Below are positions 34,511 to 43,230 of a DNA stretch of 64,000 bases, piece after piece. Made by a program: the position numbers and the translations under genes. Origin of the DNA: Sanguibacter sp. HDW7 (GTDB lineage: Bacteria; Actinomycetota; Actinomycetes; Actinomycetales; Cellulomonadaceae); NCBI RefSeq assembly GCF_011300875.1, contig NZ_CP049862.1:2480001-2544000 (forward strand), read 5' to 3'. How positions within the stretch are numbered: position 1 is the first letter of the stretch; every line of letters begins with the position of its first letter. A model generated the notes under the pieces. That model saw only the letters and a list, made by a program, of their open reading frames with translations. It was not told the DNA's origin and did no database searches.

Positions 34511-34912
34511 TTAGCCCCGCGGGGCGTCCGGCTCGCCGGCGTCGCCGTCGGCGGAGGGGTCCCCGGCGGCAGAGCCGACGGACGAGTCTCCCGCAGCAGG
34601 TCCGTCCGTGGCAGTGCCATCGGCAACGGCTCCGTCCGCGGCGGAACCCTCGACGGTCTCCGGGGACCGGGCACCCTCCTGCTCCGCGGCCTCGGCACGC
34701 TCGGCGAAGCGCATGCGCCGGACCTTGCGGTTGAGCGACATCCAGCCGAGCACGCACACGGCCGCGACGGCGAAGATCGCGAGGAAGCCGATGAGGCCGG
34801 GCGACACGTCGTAGGGGTCGAGCCCGGGCCGCAGCACGTCGGACGGCGACGGCGAGGGCGTGAGCGTCTGGGCAGGCAGGAGCGCCGCGAGCGCGGCGAG
34901 GGAGAGGGTCAC
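34511..34912 (-). CDS. Small single-pass membrane protein with acidic tail
   Basis: A 133-residue protein: a short hydrophobic N-terminus (LSLAALAALLPAQ, possibly a signal), one firm membrane helix at about 40-60 (LIGFLAIFAVAAVCVLGWM), a basic juxtamembrane segment NRKVRRMRFAERAE and a disordered Ala/Gly/Asp/Ser tail to the end. GTG 34912 overlaps the mca stop by four bases. Similar small proteins follow mca in other actinobacteria, but no function is known to me. Confidence 0.75.
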   Translation of the reverse strand: MTLSLAALAALLPAQTLTPSPSPSDVLRPGLDPYDVSPGLIGFLAIFAVAAVCVLGWMSLNRKVRRMRFAERAEAAEQEGARSPETVEGSAADGAVADGTATDGPAAGDSSVGSAAGDPSADGDAGEPDAPRG

Positions 34913-35787
34913 AGGTGCTCCTCGGTGAGGCCCGCGAACAGGTCGGTCTCGGGCAGCGTGGTCGCGACGCGGGCGTCGGCGAGCTCGTACTCCTCCCACG
35001 GCCAGACCTCGATCTCGAGGTCGCGCGGCGTGCCGAAGAAGAAGCCGTCGGGGTCGATCTGGGTCGCGTGGGCGCGGAGCGCCTCGTCCCGCGCGTCGAA
35101 GTGGTCGGAGACCTCGATGCGGGTCGTCACGGCGCGCTCGACGATCTCGCGCGCTGCGCGCGTCTCGACCCACTCGCCGAAGGGCGACTCGAGGCCGGCG
35201 TCGACCATGGCCTCGTGGACCGTGCGGATACGGGTCATCGAGAAGTCGTGGTTGTAGTAGAGCTTGAGCGGTGCCCACGGCGCGCCTGCGCCGGGGAAAC
35301 GCTCGGGGTCGCCCGCGGCCTCCCAGGCCGCGGCCGTGACCTCGTGCGTACGGATGTGGTCGGGGTGCGGGTAGCCGCCCGACGGGTCGTACGTCGTGAT
35401 GACGTGGGGGCGGAACTCGCGCACGACGCGGACGAGCTCGGCGGCGGACTCCTCGAGCGGGACGAGCGCGAAGCAGCCCTCGGGAAGCGGAGGCAGCGGG
35501 TCGCCCTCGGGCAGCCCGGAGTCCACGAAGCCGAGCCAGTGCTGGCGCACGCCGAGCGCGGCCGCCGCAGCGGCCATCTCGTCGCGGCGCACGGCTGCCA
35601 TCTCGGCGCCCTCGGCGAGCTCGCGGCCGTAGCTGGGGTTGAGCACGGACCCGCGCTCGCCTCCCGTGCACGTGACGACGAGCACCTCGACGCCGGCGGC
35701 GGCGTAGCGGGCGGTCGTCGCGGCGCCCTTGCTCGACTCGTCGTCGGGGTGGGCGTGGACGGCCATGAGGCGCAGGGGCGTCGTCAC
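34909..35787 (-). CDS. mca: Mycothiol S-conjugate amidase Mca
   Basis: Zinc hydrolase (292 aa) that cleaves mycothiol S-conjugates to a mercapturic acid and GlcN-Ins, detoxifying electrophiles and antibiotics. Its N-terminal metal motif VHAHPDDESSKGAATTARYA is the Mca form; MshB deacetylases lack the SSKGAA part. The second metal His is in GGYPHPDHIRTHEV. GTG 35787 is chosen because homology starts at LRLMAVHAHPDD and AGAGGA lies about nine bases upstream. The gene implies that the cell makes mycothiol. It heads the operon with the small membrane protein and nitrilase. Confidence 0.95.
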   Translation of the reverse strand: MTTPLRLMAVHAHPDDESSKGAATTARYAAAGVEVLVVTCTGGERGSVLNPSYGRELAEGAEMAAVRRDEMAAAAAALGVRQHWLGFVDSGLPEGDPLPPLPEGCFALVPLEESAAELVRVVREFRPHVITTYDPSGGYPHPDHIRTHEVTAAAWEAAGDPERFPGAGAPWAPLKLYYNHDFSMTRIRTVHEAMVDAGLESPFGEWVETRAAREIVERAVTTRIEVSDHFDARDEALRAHATQIDPDGFFFGTPRDLEIEVWPWEEYELADARVATTLPETDLFAGLTEEHL

Positions 35788-36002
35788 GTCGGTGGTCCTC
35801 TCGGTGCGGGGGCCCGGGGTCAGGCTCCACCCCTCACCGTATCTCCCGCGACGGACATCGCAGGCCGTCGCAGCACCCGCGAGCGACGGTCCGCGCAGCC
35901 GTCGTCCCGGCCCCGGGCGGACGGCCCCGCGTGCCACCGGTCCCGCGGCCCGACGTGCGCACAGCGGTTCCCGCACCCGGCCGAGCCTGGGAGACTGAGG
36001 GC

Positions 36003-36464
36003 ATGTCCTCCTCCCCCGAGACCCCGGCGATGCCCTCGGCCCCGGTCCCCGCACCGTCCGGAGACCCCACGGACCTCGACGACCGCTACGGCAGGCTCGC
36101 GCCCGACGCACGCCGCGCACGTCGTCTGCGTGCGGCGGCGATCGCGGCGATCGCCCTCGCGACGGTCGGCGCCGGGTGGGCGGGCTGGAGCATGGTCGCG
36201 GGCGAGCCGTGGACGACGAAGCCCGTCGGGTACTCGGTGAAGAGCGCCGAGCTCACCGAGGTGACGTTCCACGTGACGAAGCGTGCGGACATCACGCTGC
36301 GCTGCAAGGTCGTCGCGCTCGCCGAGAACTACGCGCAGGTGGGGTTCCGCGAGGTCGTCATCCCGCCGAGCTCGGGCGAACGCGAGTCGTTCACCGTCGA
36401 CGTCCGCACCGCGGAGCTCGCGACGACGGGCATGGTCGAGTCCTGCGAGCGCGTCGAGGACTGA
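36003..36464 (+). CDS. DUF4307 membrane protein
   Basis: A 153-residue protein with a Pro/Ala-rich cytoplasmic N-terminus, DDRYGRL (a hallmark of DUF4307), one helix at about 45-65 (RAAAIAAIALATVGAGWAGW) and an extracytoplasmic beta domain ending in Cys-containing VESCERVED; a second Cys (LRCKVVAL) may pair with it. It corresponds by position to Rv1081c beside greA and mca. ATG 36003 is six bases after GAGACT, a weaker version of the leaderless pattern. Function unknown. Confidence 0.85.
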   Translation: MSSSPETPAMPSAPVPAPSGDPTDLDDRYGRLAPDARRARRLRAAAIAAIALATVGAGWAGWSMVAGEPWTTKPVGYSVKSAELTEVTFHVTKRADITLRCKVVALAENYAQVGFREVVIPPSSGERESFTVDVRTAELATTGMVESCERVED

Positions 36465-36519
36465 GCGTCACCGCGCCGCGCCCGGGGACCGAGGGCCCGG
36501 CCCGACGTCCCTGAGCCGC

Positions 36520-36525
36520 TATACT
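36520..36525 (+). promoter_or_regulatory. -10 element TATACT upstream of greA
   Basis: TATACT is a near-consensus sigma-A -10 and the best promoter hexamer in this intergenic region. It would start a leader of about 195 nt before ATG 36727. Confidence 0.6.
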
Positions 36526-36671
36526 GTGTGTTTCGACCACTGCTCGGCGACCGTGCTGCGCGTTCTCGATCACGCTCCCGGCCGGACCCGTCACTCGGGT
36601 GGTCGCTGCGTGGCACGCGAGGGCGCGTCGCACACGACGAGCAGGGGCTCGACCTCTTCATCACATCATCT

Positions 36672-36697
36672 CGGCGCACGGTTCTCACCGTGCGCCG
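36672..36697 (+). promoter_or_regulatory. Stable hairpin in the greA leader
   Basis: A perfect 11-bp stem with a TCTC tetraloop lies 20 bp before the AAGGAG ribosome binding site. It has no T-tract; it could slow ribosome loading, act as an attenuator or protect the message. Confidence 0.5.
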
Positions 36698-36726
36698 TAG
36701 TCCTACGTGGACCGAAAGGAGCGACA

Positions 36727-37206
36727 ATGACCGGGACCACCACGTGGCTGACGCAGGAGGCGTACGACAGGCTCAAGGCCGAGTACGAGCACCTCACCGG
36801 CGCCGGCCGGGACGAGATCGTCGCGAGGGTCGCGCAGGCCCGTGACGAGGGCGACCTCAAGGAGAACTCCGGCTATCACGCGGCCCGCGAGGAGCACGCG
36901 AAGCAGGAGGCCCGCGTCCGCGAGCTCAAGGCCAAGCTCGAGGGCGCGCAGATCGGCACGCCGCCGGACGACGGTCTCGTCGAGCCCGGCATGATCGTCA
37001 CGCTCGACTTCGCGGGCGAGGAGATGACGTTCCTCCTCGGCTCGCGCGAGATCGCGGGCACGACGGACCTCGACGTCTTCTCGGAGGCGTCGCCCCTCGG
37101 CTCGTCGATCCTCGGCCGGTCGGTCGGCGACGAGGTGTCGTTCACGGCTCCCAACGGCGCCGAGCGTCTCGTCAAGGTCATCGCCGCCAAGCCCTACGAG
37201 GGCTGA
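36727..37206 (+). CDS. greA: Transcription elongation factor GreA
   Basis: Rescues backtracked RNA polymerase by stimulating transcript cleavage. The 159 residues give the normal two-domain form: an N-terminal coiled coil with the tip acidic residues in ARDEGDLKENSGYHAAREE, and a C-terminal FKBP-like domain (VEPGMIVTLDFAGEE, ASPLGSSILGRSVGDEVSF). AAGGAG is six bases before ATG 36727. A long leader with a hairpin precedes it. Confidence 0.96.
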   Translation: MTGTTTWLTQEAYDRLKAEYEHLTGAGRDEIVARVAQARDEGDLKENSGYHAAREEHAKQEARVRELKAKLEGAQIGTPPDDGLVEPGMIVTLDFAGEEMTFLLGSREIAGTTDLDVFSEASPLGSSILGRSVGDEVSFTAPNGAERLVKVIAAKPYEG

Positions 37207-37240
37207 GCCCTTCACCGGCTGAGCCCTTCACCGGCTGAGC
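37201..37240. repeat. 16-bp direct repeat over the greA stop
   Basis: GGCTGAGCCCTTCACC occurs at 37201 and 37217, with an eight-base third start at 37233. The first copy contains the greA stop codon. Confidence 0.75.
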
Positions 37241-37254
37241 GCCAGCACGCACGA

Positions 37255-37291
37255 ACGGAGCGGGTCGCCCCACCAGGGCGGCCCGCTCCGT
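37255..37291. terminator. Terminator hairpin between greA and ilvA
   Basis: A 15-bp stem with one G-T wobble and a 7-base loop, followed on the plus strand by CGTTGT. It lies between the two convergent genes. Confidence 0.7.
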
Positions 37292-37405
37292 CGTTGTCGG
37301 CAGCGGAAGCGTCGAGAAGGTTGCGTCCACGCAACCCAGGGAAGTGCCTGGGCGCAGTCAGTCGGTTCGCCCGGGCCAGGCAGCCGAGCAGACAGACAGT
37401 CAGAC

Positions 37406-38623
37406 TCAGACGCCCGGCGCGAGCCGGTAACCCTCGGCACGCAGGTGCTCGAGGAGAGCCTCCTGGTGCTCGGCGCCCTTCGTCTCGACCTGGAGGACGA
37501 CCTCGACCTCGTCGATCGCGAGGTGCGGGCCCGTGCGGACGTGCTCGATGTGCATGACGTTGCCGCCCTCGCGCGCGATCGCGAGGAGGATGTCGGCGAG
37601 CATGCCGGGCCGGTCCGTGAGGAGGGCACGCACCTGGAGGTAGCGTCCAGCGGACGCGAGGCCGTGGCGCACGACGCGCAGCAGCACGACGGGGTCGACG
37701 TTGCCGCCGGAGAGCACGACGACGACGGGTCCGTCGAAGCCGTCGGGCTCGGCCATGAGCGCGGCGACGCCGGTCGCGGCGGCGGGCTCGACGATGAGCT
37801 TGGCGCGCTCGGCGACGAGCAGGAGGGCGCGCGAGATCTCGTCCTCGCTCACGGTGACGACCTCGGCGTTGCCGTGGCGCAGGAGCTCGAGCGGCACCAC
37901 ACCGGGGCGGGCGACGGCGATGCCGTCGGCCATCGTCGAGCGCACGGGCACGGTCTCGGCGACGCCGGTGCGCAGGGAGCCTGGGTAGGCGGCCATGCGC
38001 TCGGCCTGCACGCCGACGACGTGGACGTGCGGCGCGAGCTGGGAGAAGGCTGCGACCATGCCGGCGGCGAGGCCTCCCCCGCCGACGGGGACGAGGACCG
38101 TGCGGACGTCGGGCACCTGCTCGAGGATCTCGAGCGCGATGGTCGCCTGGCCGGCGACGACGTCGACGTGGTCGAAGGGGTGGATGAGCACGGCACCCGT
38201 GACGCGCGCGTGCTCGTAGGCGGCGGCGAGGGCGTCCTCGACGCTCTGGCCGACGAGCCGCACCTCGGCGCCGTAGGCGCGGGTCGCGGCAACCTTCGGC
38301 AGGGCGGCGTCGGACGGCATGTAGACGACGGCGTGGATGCCGAGCTCGCGGGCAGCGAGGGCGACGCCCTGCGCGTGGTTGCCGGCGCTCGCCGCGACGA
38401 CGCCGGACGCGCGCTCGTCGGCCGTGAGCCGGGAGAGGCGCACGTAGGCGCCGCGCAGCTTGAACGAGCCGGTGCGCTGGAGGTTCTCGCACTTGAGGTG
38501 GACCTCGGTGCCCGTGAGCTCGGACAGTGCGCGGGAGTGCTCGACGGGGGTCGTCACGGCGACGCCGGCAAGGAGTCGTCGGGCGTCGTCGAGGTCCGCG
38601 ACGGTGAGCGCGGGCGAGGTCAT
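37406..38623 (-). CDS. ilvA: Threonine ammonia-lyase with ACT domain
   Basis: PLP enzyme that deaminates threonine to 2-oxobutyrate, the first step to isoleucine. The 405 residues show the PLP-Lys motif RTGSFKLRGAY, SAGNHAQGVALAA, the glycine loop VPVGGGGLAAGM and, from about 325, one C-terminal ACT domain (RALLTDRPGMLADILLAIA, VEVVLQVET). The single ACT domain and length match the CimA/TdcB-like short biosynthetic form rather than the long two-ACT E. coli IlvA. ATG 38623 overlaps the upstream permease stop (ATGA). Confidence 0.93.
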   Translation of the reverse strand: MTSPALTVADLDDARRLLAGVAVTTPVEHSRALSELTGTEVHLKCENLQRTGSFKLRGAYVRLSRLTADERASGVVAASAGNHAQGVALAARELGIHAVVYMPSDAALPKVAATRAYGAEVRLVGQSVEDALAAAYEHARVTGAVLIHPFDHVDVVAGQATIALEILEQVPDVRTVLVPVGGGGLAAGMVAAFSQLAPHVHVVGVQAERMAAYPGSLRTGVAETVPVRSTMADGIAVARPGVVPLELLRHGNAEVVTVSEDEISRALLLVAERAKLIVEPAAATGVAALMAEPDGFDGPVVVVLSGGNVDPVVLLRVVRHGLASAGRYLQVRALLTDRPGMLADILLAIAREGGNVMHIEHVRTGPHLAIDEVEVVLQVETKGAEHQEALLEHLRAEGYRLAPGV

Positions 38624-39939
38624 GCGTCGTCGCCCGTCCGCGGACCGGAGCCGGACCCGTCGGCCGCAGCACCGCCGTCGGCGGCGTCGGCGGCGGCGGC
38701 GGCACCACCGGCGTCGTCACCCGCGCCTTCGTCCTCCTGCCCGCCGCGGCGGAGCGCCATGGCACGCCGTCGCACCTCGGCCTCGGCCTCGGGCCGGAAG
38801 GTCAGCCGGTCCCCGATCCCGAGGTCGGGGAACTTGTCGTGGCCCGAGAGATAGAGGACGACGGTGTTGACGACCGCGGCGATCGGCACGGCGAACAGGG
38901 CGCCCGCGATGCCGGCGACCATCGTGCCGCCCGAGACGGTGAGGAGCACGGCGACGGGGTGCATCGAGACGGCGTGGCCCATGAGGAAGGGCTGCAGCAG
39001 GTGGCCCTCGATCTGCTGGACGAGCAGGACGATGCCGAGCATGACGATCGCCCACACCCATCCCTTGACGACGAGCGCGACGAGGACGGCGATCGCGCCG
39101 GTGAGGATCGCCCCGACGAAGGGGATGAAGGATCCGATGAAGACGAGGATGCCGAGCGGCACGACGAGCGGCAGCTGGAGGGCGGCCGCGCCGATCGCGA
39201 TGCCGGTCGCGTCGATCGCGGCGACGAGGATCTGGGTCCGCGTGTAGGCGGCGAGCGTCACGAGACCGCGGCGGCCTGCCTGGTGGACGTCGTCGCGCGC
39301 GGCGCGCGGCAGCAGGCCGACGATCCACGTCCAGATGGTGCGGCCGTCGTAGAGGAAGAAGATCGTGCAGAACAGGGCGATGACGAAGCCGGCGGCGACG
39401 GCCGTCACGGTCGAGCCGACCGACATGGCGCCTGAGACGACGGTGCCGATGTTCTGCTCGATCGTCGTGGAGATGTCGCTGAGCATGCCTTCGAGGCGGC
39501 CGGTGTCGACGTTGAGCGGGCCGGTCGAGAGCCAGTCGAGCATCTGCTCGAGGCCCTCCTGCGCCTGCGTCGAGAGGGAGGCGATGCCGGCGACGATCTG
39601 CTGCCCGGCGAGGACGATGAGGCCGACGGCGGCGCCGAGCAGGAACAGCACGGACGTCACGGCCGCGAGCGCGCGCGGGAAGCGCAGGGTGCGGACGAGC
39701 CAGCCGTGGAGGGGTGCGAGGAGGACGGTGAAGAGCAGGGCTGCGGCGACGGCGACGAAGAGGTCGCTCAGCGGACGCAGCACCCAGATGGCCGCGCCCG
39801 CGCAGATCGCGATGATGAGCAGGCGCCACGACCAGGCGGCCGCTGCCTGGACGGTCGGCGGGATGGAGCGTGCCGCCACGTACTCGCCGTGGAGCGGGTC
39901 GCCCGTGGTCGGTGCGTTCCCCGTCGTGTCGTCGCTCAT
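38620..39939 (-). CDS. AI-2E transporter family (PerM/TqsA-like) permease
   Basis: A 439-residue membrane protein with about eight helices in the AI-2E order: two pairs at about 40-100, an intervening cytoplasmic region with helices ([18 protein letters not shown]), then the conserved [21 protein letters not shown] and [14 protein letters not shown] blocks, and a charged Ala/Gly-rich tail. Family members export quorum-signal or act as Na+/H+ antiporters; the substrate here is unknown. ATG 39939 has AGGAAGGA about nine bases ahead. It is the first gene of a two-gene operon with ilvA. Confidence 0.9.
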   Translation of the reverse strand: MSDDTTGNAPTTGDPLHGEYVAARSIPPTVQAAAAWSWRLLIIAICAGAAIWVLRPLSDLFVAVAAALLFTVLLAPLHGWLVRTLRFPRALAAVTSVLFLLGAAVGLIVLAGQQIVAGIASLSTQAQEGLEQMLDWLSTGPLNVDTGRLEGMLSDISTTIEQNIGTVVSGAMSVGSTVTAVAAGFVIALFCTIFFLYDGRTIWTWIVGLLPRAARDDVHQAGRRGLVTLAAYTRTQILVAAIDATGIAIGAAALQLPLVVPLGILVFIGSFIPFVGAILTGAIAVLVALVVKGWVWAIVMLGIVLLVQQIEGHLLQPFLMGHAVSMHPVAVLLTVSGGTMVAGIAGALFAVPIAAVVNTVVLYLSGHDKFPDLGIGDRLTFRPEAEAEVRRRAMALRRGGQEDEGAGDDAGGAAAAADAADGGAAADGSGSGPRTGDDA

Positions 39940-40142
39940 CGTCGCCGTCCTTCCTGCCCCACGTCCGCGCAGGTCGGACGCTCGTCGAGGGGCCGTCGGC
40001 CCTGCGTGCCAGCCTACGGCCCCGTGCGCCGGCGCGAGGCCCTCGCGCGCCGCGGGAACACGCGCCGTCCCAGCGTTGTTGCACCTCTTCACGGGGCGTT
40101 CACCTCTGCTCCTCCCACCTGCTCCCTCACCAGGAGGCCACC

Positions 40143-40811
40143 GTGCTCGAGAACCTCTTCGGCCGTCGCGTCCCGACGACGCTCGTCAGCCCCGCCGACG
40201 CCCTGCCGGGACGCGCCGAACGCGCCTTCCCCGTGCCGCCGACGCACGCGGTGCTCGGCACGCCGCTCGAGGGTCCTCTGCCCGACGGCACCCGCGAGAT
40301 CTTCGTCGGGCTGGGCTGCTTCTGGGGCGCGGAGAAGCTCTTCTGGCAGCTGCCGGGCGTCGTGTCGACGTCGGTCGGGTACATGGGTGGCACGACGCCG
40401 CACCCGACGTACGAGGAGACGTGCACGGGCATGACGGGGCACACCGAGACGGTGCGCGTCGTGTTCGACCCGACGGTCGTGAGCGACGAGGCCGTGCTGC
40501 GCACGTTCTGGGAGAACCACGACCCGACGCAGGGCTTCCGCCAGGGCAACGACGTCGGCACGCAGTACCGCTCGGCGATCTTCACGACGACGCCCGAGCA
40601 GGCGGACCTCGCCGCTCGGACGCGGGAGGCGTTCGGGACGAGCCTCGCCGAGCGTGGCTTCGAGCCGATCACGACCGAGGTCCGTCCGGCCGCCGAGGCC
40701 GGCCCGTTCTACCTCGCGGAGGCGGACCACCAGCAGTACCTCCACAAGGTGCCGCACGGCTACTGCCCCGTCCACGCGACGGGCGTCCGCTGCGAGCCGC
40801 TCGCGGGCTGA
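40143..40811 (+). CDS. msrA: Peptide methionine-(S)-S-oxide reductase MsrA
   Basis: Repairs oxidised methionine. The 222 residues have a roughly 50-residue N-terminal extension, then the catalytic motif [12 protein letters not shown] with the nucleophilic Cys, [30 protein letters not shown] and a C-terminal region ([15 protein letters not shown]) with two Cys for resolving and recycling. GTG 40143 has AGG about five bases ahead; an upstream open frame is not supported by homology. Confidence 0.94.
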   Translation: MLENLFGRRVPTTLVSPADALPGRAERAFPVPPTHAVLGTPLEGPLPDGTREIFVGLGCFWGAEKLFWQLPGVVSTSVGYMGGTTPHPTYEETCTGMTGHTETVRVVFDPTVVSDEAVLRTFWENHDPTQGFRQGNDVGTQYRSAIFTTTPEQADLAARTREAFGTSLAERGFEPITTEVRPAAEAGPFYLAEADHQQYLHKVPHGYCPVHATGVRCEPLAG

Positions 40812-40917
40812 AGGTGCCGCTGCCCGCGCGTCACCCTCCACACGATCCGCACGCACGTCCACACCACCTGACGTCGCGACCTGCCGTGACGCGCCCCCGC
40901 TGTGCCACCATGGCGGG

Positions 40918-42135
40918 GTGCGCAAGATCACGCAGTCCAAGAAGCTGAAGAACGTCCGCTACGACGTCCGGGGTCCGATCCTCGTCGAGGCCCAGCGCCT
41001 CGAGTCGCTCGGCAACAAGATCCTCAAGCTCAACATCGGCAACACGGCACCCTTCGGTTTCGAGGCACCGCCGACGATCCTCGCCGACATGATCCAGCAC
41101 CTGCCCGAGGCCCAGGGGTACTCGGACTCGCGCGGCATCTACTCGGCGCGCACCGCGGTCGCGCAGTACTACCAGTCGCGCGGCCTCGTCGACACGCACG
41201 TCGAGGACGTCTTCATCGGCAACGGCGTCTCCGAGCTCATCACGATGGTCCTGCAGACGTTCGTCGACGACGGCAACGAGATCCTCGTGCCGGCGCCGGA
41301 CTACCCGCTGTGGACGGGCGCGGTGACGCTCTCGGGCGGTACCCCCGTGCACTACCGGTGCGACGAGGAGAACGGCTGGAACCCGGACCTCGCCGACATC
41401 GAGTCGAAGATCACGAAGAACACGCACGGCATCGTGCTCATCAACCCGAACAACCCGACGGGCGCCGTCTACTCGGAGGACGTCGTCAAGGGCATCGTCG
41501 ACATCGCACGACGCCACGACCTCGTCATCTTCTCCGACGAGATCTACGAGAAGATCCTCTACGACGACGCGACGCACCACCACACAGCGACGTACGCGGG
41601 CGACGACGTCCTCTGCCTGACGTTCTCGGGCCTGTCGAAGGCGTACCGGGTGTGCGGCTACCGGGCGGGCTGGCTCATGATCTCGGGCCCGACGCACCTC
41701 GCGACGGACTTCCTCGAGGGCCTCACCCTCATGGCGAACATGCGCATGTGCGCGAACGTCCCGGCGCAGCACGCGATCCAGACGGCGCTCGGCGGCTACC
41801 AGTCGATCAACGAGCTCATCGTCCCCGGCGGGCGCTTCTACGACCAGATGATGCTCGCTGACAGGCTCCTCAACGAGATCGAGGGCGTGAGCAACGTGCG
41901 GCCGCAGGGCGCGCTGTACTGCTTCCCGAAGATCGACACGGAGATGTTCGGGATCGCCGACGACCAGGAGTTCGTCCTCGACCTCCTGCGCAACAAGCAC
42001 ATCCTCGTGACGCACGGGACGGGCTTCAACTGGTTCGAGCCCGACCACTTCCGTCTCGTGTGCCTGCCTGACGAGGACGTGCTCACCGAGGCGATCGGGC
42101 GCATCGCGGAGCACCTCGACGAGATCCGGCGCTGA
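40918..42135 (+). CDS. alaA: AlaA-like alanine/glutamate-pyruvate aminotransferase
   Basis: Class I aminotransferase of 405 residues, the length of E. coli AlaA, transferring the amino group between alanine/pyruvate and glutamate/2-oxoglutarate. Clear motifs are LNIGNTAPFGFEAP, INPNNPTGAVYS, FSDEIYEKILYDD (PLP-contacting Asp/Tyr) and TFSGLSKAYRVCGYRAGW with the Schiff-base Lys. GTG 40918 starts at homology; CACCAT six bases ahead fits the leaderless pattern weakly. Confidence 0.9.
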   Translation: MRKITQSKKLKNVRYDVRGPILVEAQRLESLGNKILKLNIGNTAPFGFEAPPTILADMIQHLPEAQGYSDSRGIYSARTAVAQYYQSRGLVDTHVEDVFIGNGVSELITMVLQTFVDDGNEILVPAPDYPLWTGAVTLSGGTPVHYRCDEENGWNPDLADIESKITKNTHGIVLINPNNPTGAVYSEDVVKGIVDIARRHDLVIFSDEIYEKILYDDATHHHTATYAGDDVLCLTFSGLSKAYRVCGYRAGWLMISGPTHLATDFLEGLTLMANMRMCANVPAQHAIQTALGGYQSINELIVPGGRFYDQMMLADRLLNEIEGVSNVRPQGALYCFPKIDTEMFGIADDQEFVLDLLRNKHILVTHGTGFNWFEPDHFRLVCLPDEDVLTEAIGRIAEHLDEIRR

Positions 42136-42173
42136 CCGCGGCGACTGCATCGACAGCGCCGAGCGGCGGACGG

Positions 42174-42212
42174 ACGACGGCTCCTCACCCTGCACGGGTG
42201 GGGAGCCGTCGT
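42174..42212. terminator. Terminator hairpin between alaA and the LysR-like gene
   Basis: A 17-bp stem with one wobble pair and a five-base loop (TGCAC), 38 bp after alaA and 12 bp before the convergent stop at 42224. TTCT follows on the plus strand. Confidence 0.75.
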
Positions 42213-42223
42213 TCTGCGTGCGG

Positions 42224-43150
42224 CTATCGGCCGCGCTTGGTGCCCTTGCCCTTGGCGCGGCTCTGGTCGCCGCGCTTGCGCTGCTGGGCGGCGGTGCGGT
42301 CGGCCTGGGCGCGCGCGGCAGCGTTCTTCTTGCGCCGGGCCTCGCCCGTCCGGGTGAGCGCGGTGGTCCCGGCCGTCGCACCGCCCTTGCGCTCGGCCCC
42401 GTCCTGCGCCGCCTGATCCTGCGCGGCCGCGCCGCGCGAGCTGTTGACCGAGCGCCCCCGGACGATGCCGACGAGCTCCTCGCACAGCGGGTCGCCGTCG
42501 AGCGCGGGCCACGCGAGGCTCACGCCCGAGGTCGGGCCACCGGCGAGCGGCACGGCGACGACGTCGCGCCGGTGGTGCAGGCGCGCCAGGGACATCGGCA
42601 GGACGACGACGCCGACGCCCGACGCGACGATCTCGACGGCCTCCTTGGCGTGCGCGGGCCGCATGTAGCCGGGCTCGCCCGGTGGCGTGCCGCTGATCGT
42701 CGCAGGCTCGGCCCCCGACGCGAGGGCGTCCCAGTCGAAGCGGTCGTCGAGCGGGTGCCACACGGTCTCGTCGGCGAGCTCCTCGAGCGTCACCTCGTCG
42801 GCGAGCGAGAGCAGGTGCTCCTTGCCGACGACGACCACGGGGACCTCGTCGTACAGGGGGATCGCATGGAGGATGCGCTCGTAGCCGTCGTGCGTCGCGG
42901 CGGGCCGGCGCACGAGCGCGGCCTCGACCTGCCCCGCACGGACAGCCTCGCCGGCGTCGTCGGACTCGAGCGGCACGAGGTCGAGCGGGACGGTGAGGCG
43001 CGCGCGCCAGGTCCGGATCCACTTCGCGGGGTTGACGCCCGGGACGTAGCCGAGCCGGAAGGCCCTGCGCCCGTCGGGCCGAGCGACCTCGATCGGACTC
43101 CCCTCGGGCTGGGTGTCCTCGGGCTGGGTGTCCTCCGGGGCGTCGTTCAC
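42224..43150 (-). CDS. LysR effector-binding domain protein without HTH
   Basis: From GTG 43150 the protein has 308 residues. Residues 25-220 follow the LysR substrate-binding fold (FRLGYVPGVNPAKWIRTW, VEAALVRRP, DEVPVVVVGKEHLLS, IVASGVGVVVLPMSLARLHHR). The N-terminal helix-turn-helix of LysR regulators is absent: only about 30 acidic residues precede the domain, and the leaderless TACGCT signal excludes a longer start. In its place the C-terminal 60 residues are strongly basic and Lys/Arg/Ala-rich (ARRKKNAAARAQADRT, RGDQSRAKGKGTKRGR), possibly binding nucleic acid. It could be a small-molecule-responsive binding protein of unknown target. Confidence 0.75.
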   Translation of the reverse strand: MNDAPEDTQPEDTQPEGSPIEVARPDGRRAFRLGYVPGVNPAKWIRTWRARLTVPLDLVPLESDDAGEAVRAGQVEAALVRRPAATHDGYERILHAIPLYDEVPVVVVGKEHLLSLADEVTLEELADETVWHPLDDRFDWDALASGAEPATISGTPPGEPGYMRPAHAKEAVEIVASGVGVVVLPMSLARLHHRRDVVAVPLAGGPTSGVSLAWPALDGDPLCEELVGIVRGRSVNSSRGAAAQDQAAQDGAERKGGATAGTTALTRTGEARRKKNAAARAQADRTAAQQRKRGDQSRAKGKGTKRGR

Positions 43151-43156
43151 TCGTCC

Positions 43157-43162
43157 AGCGTA
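43157..43162 (-). promoter_or_regulatory. -10 hexamer deciding the start of the LysR-like gene
   Basis: TACGCT on the minus strand, six bases (GGACGA), then GTG 43150. This favours GTG 43150 over the ATG at 43171, which lies upstream of the hexamer. Confidence 0.6.
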
Positions 43163-43230
43163 TCCGGACACGCGTGACGGTCGGGGTCCGCACGCGGACC
43201 CCGACCGTCACCGCACCCGGCACCTGCGTG

